This document shows, piece after piece, positions 8,192 to 16,515 of a stretch of DNA of 64,000 nt. Below the pieces are notes generated by a model that was not told the DNA's origin, made no database searches, and saw only the letters and a program-made list of their open reading frames with translations. Position 1 is the first letter of the stretch. Each line of letters starts with the position of its first letter. A program made the position numbers and the translations under genes. This DNA is from Actinoplanes regularis (GTDB taxonomy: Bacteria; Actinomycetota; Actinomycetes; Mycobacteriales; Micromonosporaceae): the NCBI RefSeq assembly GCF_900188005.1, contig NZ_FZNR01000011.1:186001-250000 (forward strand), given 5' to 3'.

Positions 8192-9015
8192 CTTCGGACC
8201 AGGGACGACACAGCAGGCGTCAAACCCGCCGCCGCCGCACGCCCGAGCAGGGCATCGGCGGCGGCGAGTCCGTCTTCGCCCAGGTTCAGGGTGAACTCGT
8301 TGACGTAGAGCTCGATGTGCTGCTTCACCACGGCCGGCTCCATCTCCTGCGCGTTGGCGAGGATGAACTTCTGGCTGGCGGCCGGGTCGAGCCAGCCGAG
8401 GCGCAGTGATTCGCGGATCCAGCCGGCCGCCTCGGCCGGGTCGACCGCGCCCTTCCTGGCCAGGATCGCGCCGAGCGGGATCGGCAGGCCGGTGTCCGAT
8501 TCCCACCACTCGCCGAGGTCGGCCAGAGCGGTCAGGCCGTAGCGCGGGTAGGTGAAGCGGGCCTCGTGGATGACCAGGCCGGCGTCCCACGTGCCGTCGG
8601 CGACCCCGGGCATGATCCGGTGGAACGGCACCACCTCGATCTTCGCCGGCGGGTGGTCGGCCGACCAGAGGCGCATCAGCAGGTACGCCGTGGTCCGGTC
8701 GCCGGGCACCGCCACGGTCGCGCCGGACAGGTCGGCGCGCTGCTCCCGGGCCAGCACCAGCGGGCCGCAGCCCCGGCCCAGCGCACCGCCGCAGGCCAGC
8801 AGATCGTACTTGTCCAGCAGCCACGGCAGCGCCGCGTAACTCACCTTGACCAGGTCGAACTCGCCTCGCTCGGCGGCCGTGTTGGTCACGTCGACATCCG
8901 CGAAGGTCAGGTCGACCGCGGGTGCGCCGGGGACCAGCCCGTGGATCAGCGCGTGAAAGACGAAGGTGTCGTTCGGGCATGGGGAGACCGCGAGGGATAG
9001 CGCCACGTGACTCAC
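8188..9015 (-). CDS. mqnD: 1,4-dihydroxy-6-naphthoate synthase (futalosine menaquinone pathway)
   Basis: 275 residues with a periplasmic-binding-protein fold. MqnD converts cyclic dehypoxanthinyl futalosine into 1,4-dihydroxy-6-naphthoate in menaquinone synthesis. The N-terminal SPCPNDTFVFHALIHG is the diagnostic MqnD motif, followed by DVDVTNTAAERGEFDLVKVSY, seen here in the parts DVDVTNTAAERG and FDLVKVSYAALP, and an HEARF loop. GTG 9015 gives the standard length; GTG 9006 is an alternative and neither has a strong ribosome site. mqnB lies at 15.9 kb. The remaining mqn genes are not in the window. It is divergent from the M19-like operon. Confidence 0.9.
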   Translation of the reverse strand: MSHVALSLAVSPCPNDTFVFHALIHGLVPGAPAVDLTFADVDVTNTAAERGEFDLVKVSYAALPWLLDKYDLLACGGALGRGCGPLVLAREQRADLSGATVAVPGDRTTAYLLMRLWSADHPPAKIEVVPFHRIMPGVADGTWDAGLVIHEARFTYPRYGLTALADLGEWWESDTGLPIPLGAILARKGAVDPAEAAGWIRESLRLGWLDPAASQKFILANAQEMEPAVVKQHIELYVNEFTLNLGEDGLAAADALLGRAAAAGLTPAVSSLVRS

Positions 9016-9065
9016 GCTAGCCCCGGTCCGGGCCGGACGCCCGGAGGCGGGGTTGTCCAGTGCCT

Positions 9066-9126
9066 CACACCGGGTGTTGCCGCCAAGAAAAATATTCATA
9101 TTCAGCTCTGGCTTAAACCCGGTGTG
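9066..9126. promoter_or_regulatory. Inverted-repeat operator pair in the mqnD / M19-like intergenic region
   Basis: CACACCGGGT (9066-9075) and ACCCGGTGTG (9117-9126) are exact inverted copies 41 bases apart, framing an unusually AT-rich patch (AAGAAAAATATTCATATTC). The left copy is itself nearly palindromic (ACACCGGGTGT). This looks like two half-sites or two binding sites for a regulator flanking a promoter of the divergent genes. Confidence 0.55.
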
Positions 9127-9148
9127 AATTCCTACACTCCGCCTTGAC

Positions 9149-9162
9149 AGATCATTTGATCT
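9149..9162. promoter_or_regulatory. AGATCA-TT-TGATCT palindrome before the M19-like gene
   Basis: A perfect 6-base inverted repeat with a 2-base spacer sits just upstream of the ribosome site AAGGGAGG of the next gene. It is a possible operator or small leader hairpin; it is short enough to be chance. Confidence 0.3.
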
Positions 9163-9178
9163 ACCAAGGGAGGGTCCC

Positions 9179-11206
9179 GTGGGTCGCAGGCTGCTCGCGA
9201 GCGTTCTGGTGCTGGGCCTCATCGGCGGGCTGTCCGCGCCCGCCGAAGCGGCGGCGACCTGGACGCCCGCCTACGACCTGGAGGGTGCCTGCGTCACCCT
9301 CCAGGCGTTCAACGGATCGAGCTCGCTCGGCTATGTCTTCAAGGACTCGGTCGGCTACGGCTTCACCGGTACGGCCGGCCGGGCCGAACCGTTCCGGTTC
9401 GAGGCCACCCAGCTCGGCCGGTACCTGCTGCGCGACCACACCGGCGCGCCGCCGTACCAGAGCGTGCTGGGCTGGGTCTGGGCCGGAGACGCGTACGGGG
9501 ACCGGGCCGACTGGACGGTCAGCTCCTCGGCCGGCCGGTACCGGCTGGTCAGCACCGCGACCGGGCAGCAGATGGGTTCGTACCTCGGCGGGCTCGGAGC
9601 CGGCAGCGCCACCATGGCGCTCACCCCGGCGACCGGCTGCGCGGCCGTCCCGGACATCGCCACCGGGGTGAGCGGCACGCCGGCCCCCGCGGTCGACTCC
9701 GGCGGCAAGCTCGTCGGCTGGATCGACGCGCACGCCCACATCACCGCCGGCGAGGCGTTCGGCGGGTCCATGCACTGCGGGGACGCCTACGCCGCCGGCG
9801 GTGCCCCGGTCGCGCTCGCCGGCTGTGCCTCGCACGCGACCCTGGGCTGGGGTGCGCTGCTCGAGGCGATCATCGCCGGCACCGACCCGGTCGATTCGTC
9901 CGAGCACGGCTGGCCCTCGTTCACCGACTGGCCGCAGACCGACACCATGCTGCACGAGGCGTCGTACTTCCGCAGCCTGGAGCGGGCCTGGCAGTCCGGC
10001 CAGCGGGTGCTCAACGTGTTGCTGGTGGCGAACCGGGTGATCTGCGAGCTGACCCTGGAGCACACCTCCTGCGACGAGATGGACCAGATCCGGGCGCAGT
10101 CGCAGTACCTGCGGAAGATGCAGGACTACATCGACGCCCGTAGCGGCGGACCGGGCAAGGGCTGGTTCCGGCTGGCGACCACCCCGGCCGAGGTCCGGGC
10201 CATCGCCGCCCAGGGCAAGCTCGCGGTCACCATCGGCGTGGAGAACTCGGAGATCTTCGGCTGCCGGGAGATCCAGGACGTGCCGCAGTGCACCACCGCG
10301 CAGATCGACGCGGGCCTGAACGAGCTGCAGAGCATGGGCGTCAGCGGCTTCTACCCGGTGCACAAGTTCGACAACGCGTTCGGCGGGACCCGCTTCGACT
10401 CGGGCGCGACCGGCGCCGCGATCAACGTCGGTCAGCTGCTCTCGAGCGGCCACTGGTGGCAGGCGACCAGCTGCACCGGCCCGGCCGACAACGATCAGCC
10501 GCTGGTCAGCGACGGCATCGCCAAGCTGCTCGAGCTCGGTGTCGCGCTGCCGCCCGGCACGGTGCTGCCGGTCTACCCGAGCGGGGACATCTGCAACACC
10601 CGCGGGCTCACCACGCTGGGCCGGTACCTGGTCCAGAAGATGATGGACCGGGGAATGATCATCCACATCGATCACATGAGTGTGAAGACCGCGACCGCGG
10701 TGCTCGACATGGCGGAGCAGGCCGGGTACGCGGGGGTCACCTCGGTGCACAGTTGGGCCGACCGGACCCTGGTGAACCGGGTGCTCGGGCTCGGCGGGTT
10801 CGTCGCCTCGTACGCCTTCGCGGCCACCGACGACGGCTCCGGCACCCCGGCCTTCCTCGACGAGTGGCGGGCCAACAAGGCCCTCGCCAACGGCACCAGG
10901 ATCACCGGGTACGGCGTCGGCACCGACATCAACGGGCTGGGCTCGCAGGCGGAGCCCCGCCTGACCGCCGGCTCCAGCCCGCTCGTCTACCCGTTCACCG
11001 CGGTGAACGGGACCACCGTCACCCGGCAGACCTGGGGAACCCGCACCTTCGACCTGAACACCGACGGTGTCGCCCAGTACGGCCTCTACGCCGACTGGAT
11101 CTCCGACCTGGTGGACCAGGCCGGTCCGGACAAGGCGCTGCTGCGTCAGCAGCTCCTGCAAGGCGCCGAGGCCTACGTCGAGATGTGGGAGAACGCCCGC
11201 TCATGA
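9179..11206 (+). CDS. Secreted membrane-dipeptidase-like (M19/amidohydrolase fold) protein
   Basis: 675 residues. It has a signal peptide (RRLLASVLVLGLIGGLSAPAEA), then a beta-rich N-terminal module of about 150 residues, then a metal-dependent hydrolase domain. The hydrolase follows the order of metal ligands of renal-type dipeptidases (M19): DAHAHIT (HxH where M19 has HxD), GVENSE, IHIDHMSVKTA, TSVHSW and GVGTDINGLG. The target is therefore probably a peptide or amide bond outside the cell; the real substrate is unknown. GTG 9179 follows AAGGGAGG at good spacing. It overlaps the next gene by 4 bases (ATGA) and heads a three-gene operon with an MFS transporter and a GH1 glucosidase. Confidence 0.75.
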   Translation: MGRRLLASVLVLGLIGGLSAPAEAAATWTPAYDLEGACVTLQAFNGSSSLGYVFKDSVGYGFTGTAGRAEPFRFEATQLGRYLLRDHTGAPPYQSVLGWVWAGDAYGDRADWTVSSSAGRYRLVSTATGQQMGSYLGGLGAGSATMALTPATGCAAVPDIATGVSGTPAPAVDSGGKLVGWIDAHAHITAGEAFGGSMHCGDAYAAGGAPVALAGCASHATLGWGALLEAIIAGTDPVDSSEHGWPSFTDWPQTDTMLHEASYFRSLERAWQSGQRVLNVLLVANRVICELTLEHTSCDEMDQIRAQSQYLRKMQDYIDARSGGPGKGWFRLATTPAEVRAIAAQGKLAVTIGVENSEIFGCREIQDVPQCTTAQIDAGLNELQSMGVSGFYPVHKFDNAFGGTRFDSGATGAAINVGQLLSSGHWWQATSCTGPADNDQPLVSDGIAKLLELGVALPPGTVLPVYPSGDICNTRGLTTLGRYLVQKMMDRGMIIHIDHMSVKTATAVLDMAEQAGYAGVTSVHSWADRTLVNRVLGLGGFVASYAFAATDDGSGTPAFLDEWRANKALANGTRITGYGVGTDINGLGSQAEPRLTAGSSPLVYPFTAVNGTTVTRQTWGTRTFDLNTDGVAQYGLYADWISDLVDQAGPDKALLRQQLLQGAEAYVEMWENARS

Positions 11207-12387
11207 CGGTGACCGAGGCGCCGGTACGCACCCGGTGGATGGTCGCGTACGCCCTGGCCATGATCGGAGTGGCGGCCGGCTGGTTCGGCCCGATCCAGAT
11301 CCTGCTCCCCGAGCAGGCGGACCGGCTGGCCGGCGCGGACGGCAAGGAGGCCCTGCTCGCGCTCGTGACCGCGGTCGGCGCGGCGGCCTCGCTGGTCGCC
11401 AACCCGCTCTGGGGCGCGCTCTCCGACCGGTTGGGTTCCCGGCGCCCGGTCTTCGTGGCCGGCACCGCGATCGGTGTCGCCGGCCTCCTGGTGCTGGCCG
11501 TGGCGGAGACCAGGAGCGTGATGATCGCCGGCTGGGTGCTGGTGCAGGTGGGTCTGAACGGCCCGCTCGCCGCGCTGGCCGCGATGATCGGTGACCGGGT
11601 ACCGGAGCGGCAGCGGGGCACCGTCGGCGCCCTGTTCGGCGTCGCCCAGATCGTCGGTGTGGTGCTCGGGACCGCGCTGGCCGTCGCGGTCGGCCAGGGC
11701 ACGCCCGGCTACGTGGCGGTGGCCGTGGCGGTGCCCGCGCTCGGCGCGGCGCTGCTGCTGATGCGCCAGGAGCCGATCCACGTCTCGGACCGGTCCGAGA
11801 TCCACTGGGCGGCGCTGATCCGGCCGGGCGCCCAGTTCGCCTGGGCGTGGCTGATCCGGTTCCTGCTCAACCTGGTCAACGCGCTGGTGCTGGTCTACCT
11901 CTTCTACTACCTGTCCGATCAGGTCGGTGTCGCCGACGCGGCGACCTGGGTGCTCGTACTCACCGTGGTCAACGTGCTCTTCGCCGGCATCTTCGGTTTC
12001 GCCGGCGGGGTGCTCTCGGATCGCTGGGAACGCCGCCGGGTGTTCATCGCGGCCGCCGCGGTGATCCTGGCCGCCGGGACCGTGCTGATGGCCCTGGCGC
12101 CGGTGGTCACCGTGGTGATCGGGGCGTCGGTGCTGGTCGGGGTGGGCTGGGGGGCGTACGTCGCGGTCGACATGGCGGTGATCACGCACGTACTGCCGGA
12201 CGCCGAGACCCGGGCCACCATGCTCGGTGTCGCCAACATCGCGGGCACCCTGCCGCAGCTGCTCGCCCCGGTGATCGCCGCGCCGATCGTCACCGCGCTC
12301 GGCGGTTACCGGGCTCTCTACCTGCTCACCGCGGCCATCGCGGTGGCGGCCCTGGCCTGTCTGCCCCGTTTGAAGACACTGGCCTGA
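11203..12387 (+). CDS. MFS transporter
   Basis: 394-residue major facilitator with 12 predicted membrane helices and the loop 2-3 motif LWGALSDRLGSRRP, repeated in weaker form as FAGGVLSDRWERRR in the second half. It is translationally coupled to the upstream secreted hydrolase and followed after 10 bases by the glucosidase. Uptake of a glycoside or product released by the secreted enzyme is a reasonable inference. The sequence alone does not give direction or substrate. Confidence 0.88.
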   Translation: MTVTEAPVRTRWMVAYALAMIGVAAGWFGPIQILLPEQADRLAGADGKEALLALVTAVGAAASLVANPLWGALSDRLGSRRPVFVAGTAIGVAGLLVLAVAETRSVMIAGWVLVQVGLNGPLAALAAMIGDRVPERQRGTVGALFGVAQIVGVVLGTALAVAVGQGTPGYVAVAVAVPALGAALLLMRQEPIHVSDRSEIHWAALIRPGAQFAWAWLIRFLLNLVNALVLVYLFYYLSDQVGVADAATWVLVLTVVNVLFAGIFGFAGGVLSDRWERRRVFIAAAAVILAAGTVLMALAPVVTVVIGASVLVGVGWGAYVAVDMAVITHVLPDAETRATMLGVANIAGTLPQLLAPVIAAPIVTALGGYRALYLLTAAIAVAALACLPRLKTLA

Positions 12388-12397
12388 AAGGATTTTG

Positions 12398-13747
12398 ATG
12401 CGATTTCCACCCGGCTTCCGGTTCGGCATGGCGACCTCGGCCTACCAGATCGAGGGCGCCTTCGACGTCGGTGGCAAAGCCCCGAGCATCTGGGACACGT
12501 TCACGGCGCTGCCCGGGACCGTCCGGCACGGTGAGGACGGCCGGGTCGCCATCGACCACTATCACCGGTACGCCGAGGACGTCGAGCACATCGCCGCCGC
12601 CGGCGTGCGGGACTACCGTTTCTCGATCTCCTGGACGCGGGCGCTCGCCGACCCCGGCTTCTATGACCGGCTGGTGGACGCGCTGCTCGCCGCCGGGGTC
12701 CGTCCGGTCCCCACGCTCTACCACTGGGACCTGCCGCAGGACCTGGAGGACCAGGGCGGCTGGCTGAACCGGGACACCGCGTACCGGCTCGCCGACTACG
12801 CGGGCGTGGTGGTGCGGCGGCTCGGTGACCGGGTCCGGGACTGGATCACCATGAACGAGATGAACGTGCAGACCCTCTACGGGTACGCGCTCACCGATCA
12901 CGCCCCGGCCCGCGGACTCGGTCTCGAGGCGCTCCCGGTCGCCCATCACCAACTGCTCGCGCACGGGCTTGCGGTGCAGGCGCTGCGGGCCGGCGACGCG
13001 GGCGCGGTCGGCATCGCCAACCAGCACTTCCCGGTGTACCCGGCCAGTGACGACCCCGCCGACGCGTTCGCCGCCGAACTGTTCCGGGGGCTGACCAACT
13101 GGACGTTCTCCGATCCGATCCTGCTCGGTGACTACCCGGACGAGATGATCCGCGCCGGGGTGGGCACGTCCGGTGCGCAGCTGGACCGGGACCTGGAGCT
13201 GATCGCGGCGCCGCTGGACTTCTACGGGGTCAATTTCTACGAGCCGACCGCGATCGAGGCACCGCGGGCCGGAAAGGACTACTCCGGCGTCCTGGAAGTC
13301 GACATTCCGGAAGGGCTGCCGTTCTCGCCGGTGCCGGTGAAGAGCGACGAACGCACCGACTTCGGCTGGGCGATCGTGCCCGGCGCGCTCACCGAGATCC
13401 TGGTCGCGTTGCGGGACCGCTATCCGGGGCTGCCGCCGGTCATCGTCACCGAGAACGGTGCGTCGTTCCACGACGCGGCACCCGACCCTTCGGGCCGGGT
13501 GCGTGATCCTCGGCGGATCGCCTATCTGGACGCGCATCTGCGGGCGGTCGAGGCCGCGATCGATTCCGGGGTACGCGTGGACGGGTTCTACGTCTGGTCG
13601 GCGTTCGACAACTTCGAGTGGGCGGCCGGGTACGACGAGCGGTTCGGTCTCGTCCACGTGGACCGGGAGACTCTCGCCCGTACGCGGAAGGACTCCTGGT
13701 ACTGGTACCGCGACCTGATCGCCGCCCACCACACCTCAGGCGGCTGA
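12398..13747 (+). CDS. Family GH1 beta-glucosidase
   Basis: 449-residue cytoplasmic (no signal peptide) retaining glycosidase of family 1. Visible are the N-terminal FPPGFRFGMATSAYQIEG, the acid/base glutamate in TMNEMNV (E154) and the nucleophile in VTENGAS (E352), plus the substrate-binding FDNFEWAAGY near the C-terminus. The residue after the acid/base Glu is Met instead of the usual Pro (NEM rather than NEP), which is unusual but outside the catalytic pair. ATG 12398 follows AAAGGA. It is last in the operon with the secreted hydrolase and MFS gene, suggesting hydrolysis of an imported beta-glycoside. It overlaps the opposite TetR gene by 12 bases. Confidence 0.93.
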   Translation: MRFPPGFRFGMATSAYQIEGAFDVGGKAPSIWDTFTALPGTVRHGEDGRVAIDHYHRYAEDVEHIAAAGVRDYRFSISWTRALADPGFYDRLVDALLAAGVRPVPTLYHWDLPQDLEDQGGWLNRDTAYRLADYAGVVVRRLGDRVRDWITMNEMNVQTLYGYALTDHAPARGLGLEALPVAHHQLLAHGLAVQALRAGDAGAVGIANQHFPVYPASDDPADAFAAELFRGLTNWTFSDPILLGDYPDEMIRAGVGTSGAQLDRDLELIAAPLDFYGVNFYEPTAIEAPRAGKDYSGVLEVDIPEGLPFSPVPVKSDERTDFGWAIVPGALTEILVALRDRYPGLPPVIVTENGASFHDAAPDPSGRVRDPRRIAYLDAHLRAVEAAIDSGVRVDGFYVWSAFDNFEWAAGYDERFGLVHVDRETLARTRKDSWYWYRDLIAAHHTSGG

Positions 13748-14341
13748 CTTCCTCAGCTGGTTCACGAATCCGTCGGCGAGGCGGGTCAGGCGTTCCGCCC
13801 GGCCCTCCTCGGCCCAGCCGTCCACGAGGCTGAGCAGCGTGCTGCCCTCGACCAGGATGATGAAGTCGTCGATCACCGCCTCGTCCGCGACGCCCGGGCG
13901 CACCTCGCCCAGCTCGCGGGCCTCGCGCAGGCAGTTGCGCAGATGCACCCGGATCGCCCGGTGCGACTCGCGGCGCGACTCGGCCAGCAGCGGATGGGAC
14001 AGCGCCGCACCGGCGAAGGCCACGTTGACGTGCGCGTCGGCGGCCCGCTCGGCGTCGATCGGCAGCACCGCGTCGAGGGCGGCGCGGAGCGCGGCCAAGC
14101 CGTAAAGCGTGCCGCCGAGGCGAAAGGCGCGCTCCACGATCAGCTCGTAGACCGCCTTCTGCGCGGCGACCAGAATGTCGTCCTTGCCGCCGAGGAAGTG
14201 CGCGAGAACGCTGAGCGAGCACCCGGCCTCGTCGGCGATCGCTCTGGTCGTCGTGCCCTCGACGCCGCGCGCGCGAACGACGCGCCAGGTGGCTGCGAGG
14301 AGTTCCGCCTTGCGGGCCTCATGGTCGACCAGCTTCGGCAT
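13736..14341 (-). CDS. TetR-family regulator
   Basis: 201 residues. The N-terminal helix-turn-helix reads TTRAIADEAGCSLSVLAHFLG, i.e. TTRAIADEAG then SLSVLAHFLG, typical of TetR. The C-terminal domain resembles the type with a DDFIILVEGSTLLSLVDGW dimer helix. It follows, on the same strand and after an 86-base gap, an MFS exporter gene and faces the GH1 operon. It could regulate either; no clear operator is visible upstream. Confidence 0.88.
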   Translation of the reverse strand: MPKLVDHEARKAELLAATWRVVRARGVEGTTTRAIADEAGCSLSVLAHFLGGKDDILVAAQKAVYELIVERAFRLGGTLYGLAALRAALDAVLPIDAERAADAHVNVAFAGAALSHPLLAESRRESHRAIRVHLRNCLREARELGEVRPGVADEAVIDDFIILVEGSTLLSLVDGWAEEGRAERLTRLADGFVNQLRKSAA

Positions 14342-14427
14342 CTGGCCAGCTTAACCGCCACGTCACCGGCGGGAGGACGCGCCGAGGCCGGGGTGTGTAC
14401 AACCTGTGGAAAGCGGCGATGGGCGGT

Positions 14428-15606
14428 TCAGCCGGCGGGGCGGGTGGCGGGCTCGACGAGCGTGAGGTGGTGCAGACGGCGGGCCACCGGCAGGGTCAGG
14501 ATCACGCCGACCACCGGGATGAGGAACGCGATCCGCAGGCTGATCGGCTCGGAGAGCGCACCGAGCAGGACCGCACCGAGCAGGGCGCCGCCGTAGTTGA
14601 AGAGGTTCACCCGGGCGATCACCTCGTCGCTGCTCTGCGCGGCCGCCTCGCCGGCGGCGCTGAACGCCAGCGGGACCAGCACACCGACCCCGATGCCGGC
14701 GATCGCGAAGCCGGTCACCGCGGCGGCCACCGACGGGAGCAGGACGACCAGGCCACAGCCGACACCACAGACCGCGAGCGAGCCGAGAGCCATCGTCACC
14801 CGGCCGGCGCGCGGCACCACGTGGTCCGCGATCAGGCGGCTGATCAGCACCGTCGCCTGGTAGGCGGCGTAGCCGAGCGGTGCCAGGGAGGCCGTCGCGG
14901 CGAGCGAGTCGGTCAGGTAGATCGAGCTCCAGGTGCTCACCGCGGAGTCCACCAGGAACGCCGTGAAGATCAGCATGCCGCAGACCCAGACCACCCGCCG
15001 GACCGCGCGGCCACCGGCCTCGTGGACCACATGGGAGCGCTCGGTGCGGCCGGGCTCGAAGGCCCGCCAGCCCGCCAGCCCGACCAGCACGGCGAACCCG
15101 GCCGCCGCGCCGACCGCGACCGCCGCTCCGCCGCCGCCGGCCAAGGCACCCGACATGAGCAGCGCCGCGGCGATGGCGGCGGCGGTGTACGCGGCGAACA
15201 GCCGGCTCATCACGCTGCGCCCCAGCCGGGCCTGGACCAGCACACCCTGCATGCTCAGCGAGGCGTCCACAGTGCCCAGACCGACCCCGTAGCAGAGCAG
15301 GATGGTCACGAAGACCGCGTTCGGGGTGCCCACCGTCGTTCCGGCCAGCCCCGTGCCGATCAGGAGGAGGCCGCCGGCCAGCGCGTAACGGCTGCCCCAG
15401 CGCGCGGCCACCTGGTCCGCGACGACCGACCCGCCGGCCGCGGCGACGCAGACCAGCAGCAGGATCGCGGAGACGAAGGCGTCGCTCAGCCCTTGCCGGT
15501 CCTTGAAGGCGGGCAGCGCGGTGACCACCGCCGCATACCCCAGCCCCTGGGCCGCGTAGCCGGCACCGATCAGGCGGGCCCGGGCCCCGGCGGTCATGTC
15601 GTTCAT
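14428..15606 (-). CDS. MFS transporter
   Basis: 392-residue 12-helix permease with motifs SVVADQVAARWGSRYA (loop 2-3) and many Gly/Ala helices. ATG 15606 is preferred over the upstream frame extension because a GAGG lies just before it; ATG 15597 (MTAGARAR) is an alternative. The neighbouring downstream TetR gene suggests a regulated drug or metabolite exporter. The substrate is unknown. Confidence 0.85.
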   Translation of the reverse strand: MNDMTAGARARLIGAGYAAQGLGYAAVVTALPAFKDRQGLSDAFVSAILLLVCVAAAGGSVVADQVAARWGSRYALAGGLLLIGTGLAGTTVGTPNAVFVTILLCYGVGLGTVDASLSMQGVLVQARLGRSVMSRLFAAYTAAAIAAALLMSGALAGGGGAAVAVGAAAGFAVLVGLAGWRAFEPGRTERSHVVHEAGGRAVRRVVWVCGMLIFTAFLVDSAVSTWSSIYLTDSLAATASLAPLGYAAYQATVLISRLIADHVVPRAGRVTMALGSLAVCGVGCGLVVLLPSVAAAVTGFAIAGIGVGVLVPLAFSAAGEAAAQSSDEVIARVNLFNYGGALLGAVLLGALSEPISLRIAFLIPVVGVILTLPVARRLHHLTLVEPATRPAG

Positions 15607-15864
15607 CGTGCCTCGCTCAGTGTCCAGCGGCTCCCCGTGACTTCTGGCGATCGCAGCGACGTAGGTCACAGTCTGTTCAGCGCAGCATGCCGGGCCCGAT
15701 CAGCAACAGCAACAGATTCCTGTAAAGAAATTCACTTTTTGCTCGCGCGGCATCCGGCAATCACCAGCTGACATCTCGAAGCGGGCAATTCGGAAATGCA
15801 CTGATCAGTGGCTCGATAATGATTCCCGTCCGATTTTTCGACGGGACGATCTGCGCAATGCTCC
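15607..15864. other. Intergenic region with a 12-bp palindrome
   Basis: 258 bases without a gene between the MFS gene and mqnB, both on the minus strand. It is clearly less GC-rich than its surroundings. It contains a perfect palindrome CACTGATCAGTG at 15799-15810, which might bind a regulator. No convincing promoter pair or small RNA was found. Confidence 0.4.
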
Positions 15865-16497
15865 TCAGGGCAGGCGCTGCAGGGCGGGGGCGGCGGCGCG
15901 AAGGGCGGCGAACGCGTCGGCCAGCCGCCAGGCACCGCGGTCCCGCGGGCCGATCGGGTTCGAGATCGTGCGCAGCTCGGCGAACGGGACGGCGGCCCCG
16001 GCCGCGGCGATCGCCACGCCGTAGCCCTCCATCGCCTCGGCGACCGCCCGCGGGAAGCGGGCGGCCAGGCGGGCGGTCGTCTCGGCCGTGCCGGTCACCG
16101 TGCTCAGCGTGAGAACGTCGCCGGCGACCGCCTGCGGAAGCGCCGCGCGAAGTGCCGCGATCAGGACGGGGTCGGCTTCCAGGACGCTGCCGCCGAAGCC
16201 CAGCTCCTCGATCGGGAGGAAGCCGTCCGGGGACTCCGCGCCCAGGTCGGCGGCGATCGTGCGGGTGGTGAGGACGGTGCCGCCCACGTCGGCGCGGCCG
16301 GGGAAACCACCGGCGATGCCGACGCTGATCACCGCGCGGTGGTCGCGCCGGGCGAGCAGGCGTGCGGTCCCCGCGGCGGCGGCCGCCGGGCCGACCCCGA
16401 CCGCCTCGACGACGACCAGGGCCGGGTCGAGGAGCGGGCGAAGGGCATCGGCCTCGGCGGGCACGGCGGTCACGACCAGGACGGGGGACGGGATCAC
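15865..16497 (-). CDS. mqnB: Futalosine hydrolase
   Basis: 210 residues of the nucleoside-phosphorylase fold (MTA/SAH nucleosidase group). MqnB removes hypoxanthine from futalosine. It shows VTAVPAEADALR at the N-terminus, the ISVGIAGGFPG loop, the VEAMEGYGVA-type segment (here AEAMEGYGVA, binding ribose) and TISNPIGPRDRGAW at the C-terminus. This matches the futalosine-specific branch rather than MTAN. It starts 18 bases after the upstream MFS-type gene, so the two are probably one transcript. Together with mqnD it shows that menaquinone is made by the futalosine route. Confidence 0.88.
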   Translation of the reverse strand: MIPSPVLVVTAVPAEADALRPLLDPALVVVEAVGVGPAAAAAGTARLLARRDHRAVISVGIAGGFPGRADVGGTVLTTRTIAADLGAESPDGFLPIEELGFGGSVLEADPVLIAALRAALPQAVAGDVLTLSTVTGTAETTARLAARFPRAVAEAMEGYGVAIAAAGAAVPFAELRTISNPIGPRDRGAWRLADAFAALRAAAPALQRLP

Positions 16498-16515
16498 AGG
16501 GTCTCGCTGCTCTCT

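Noticed and set aside
9144..9149. TTGACA as a -35 box of the M19-like gene
   Set aside because: No -10 at 16-18 bases; that position is the ribosome site AAGGGAGG.
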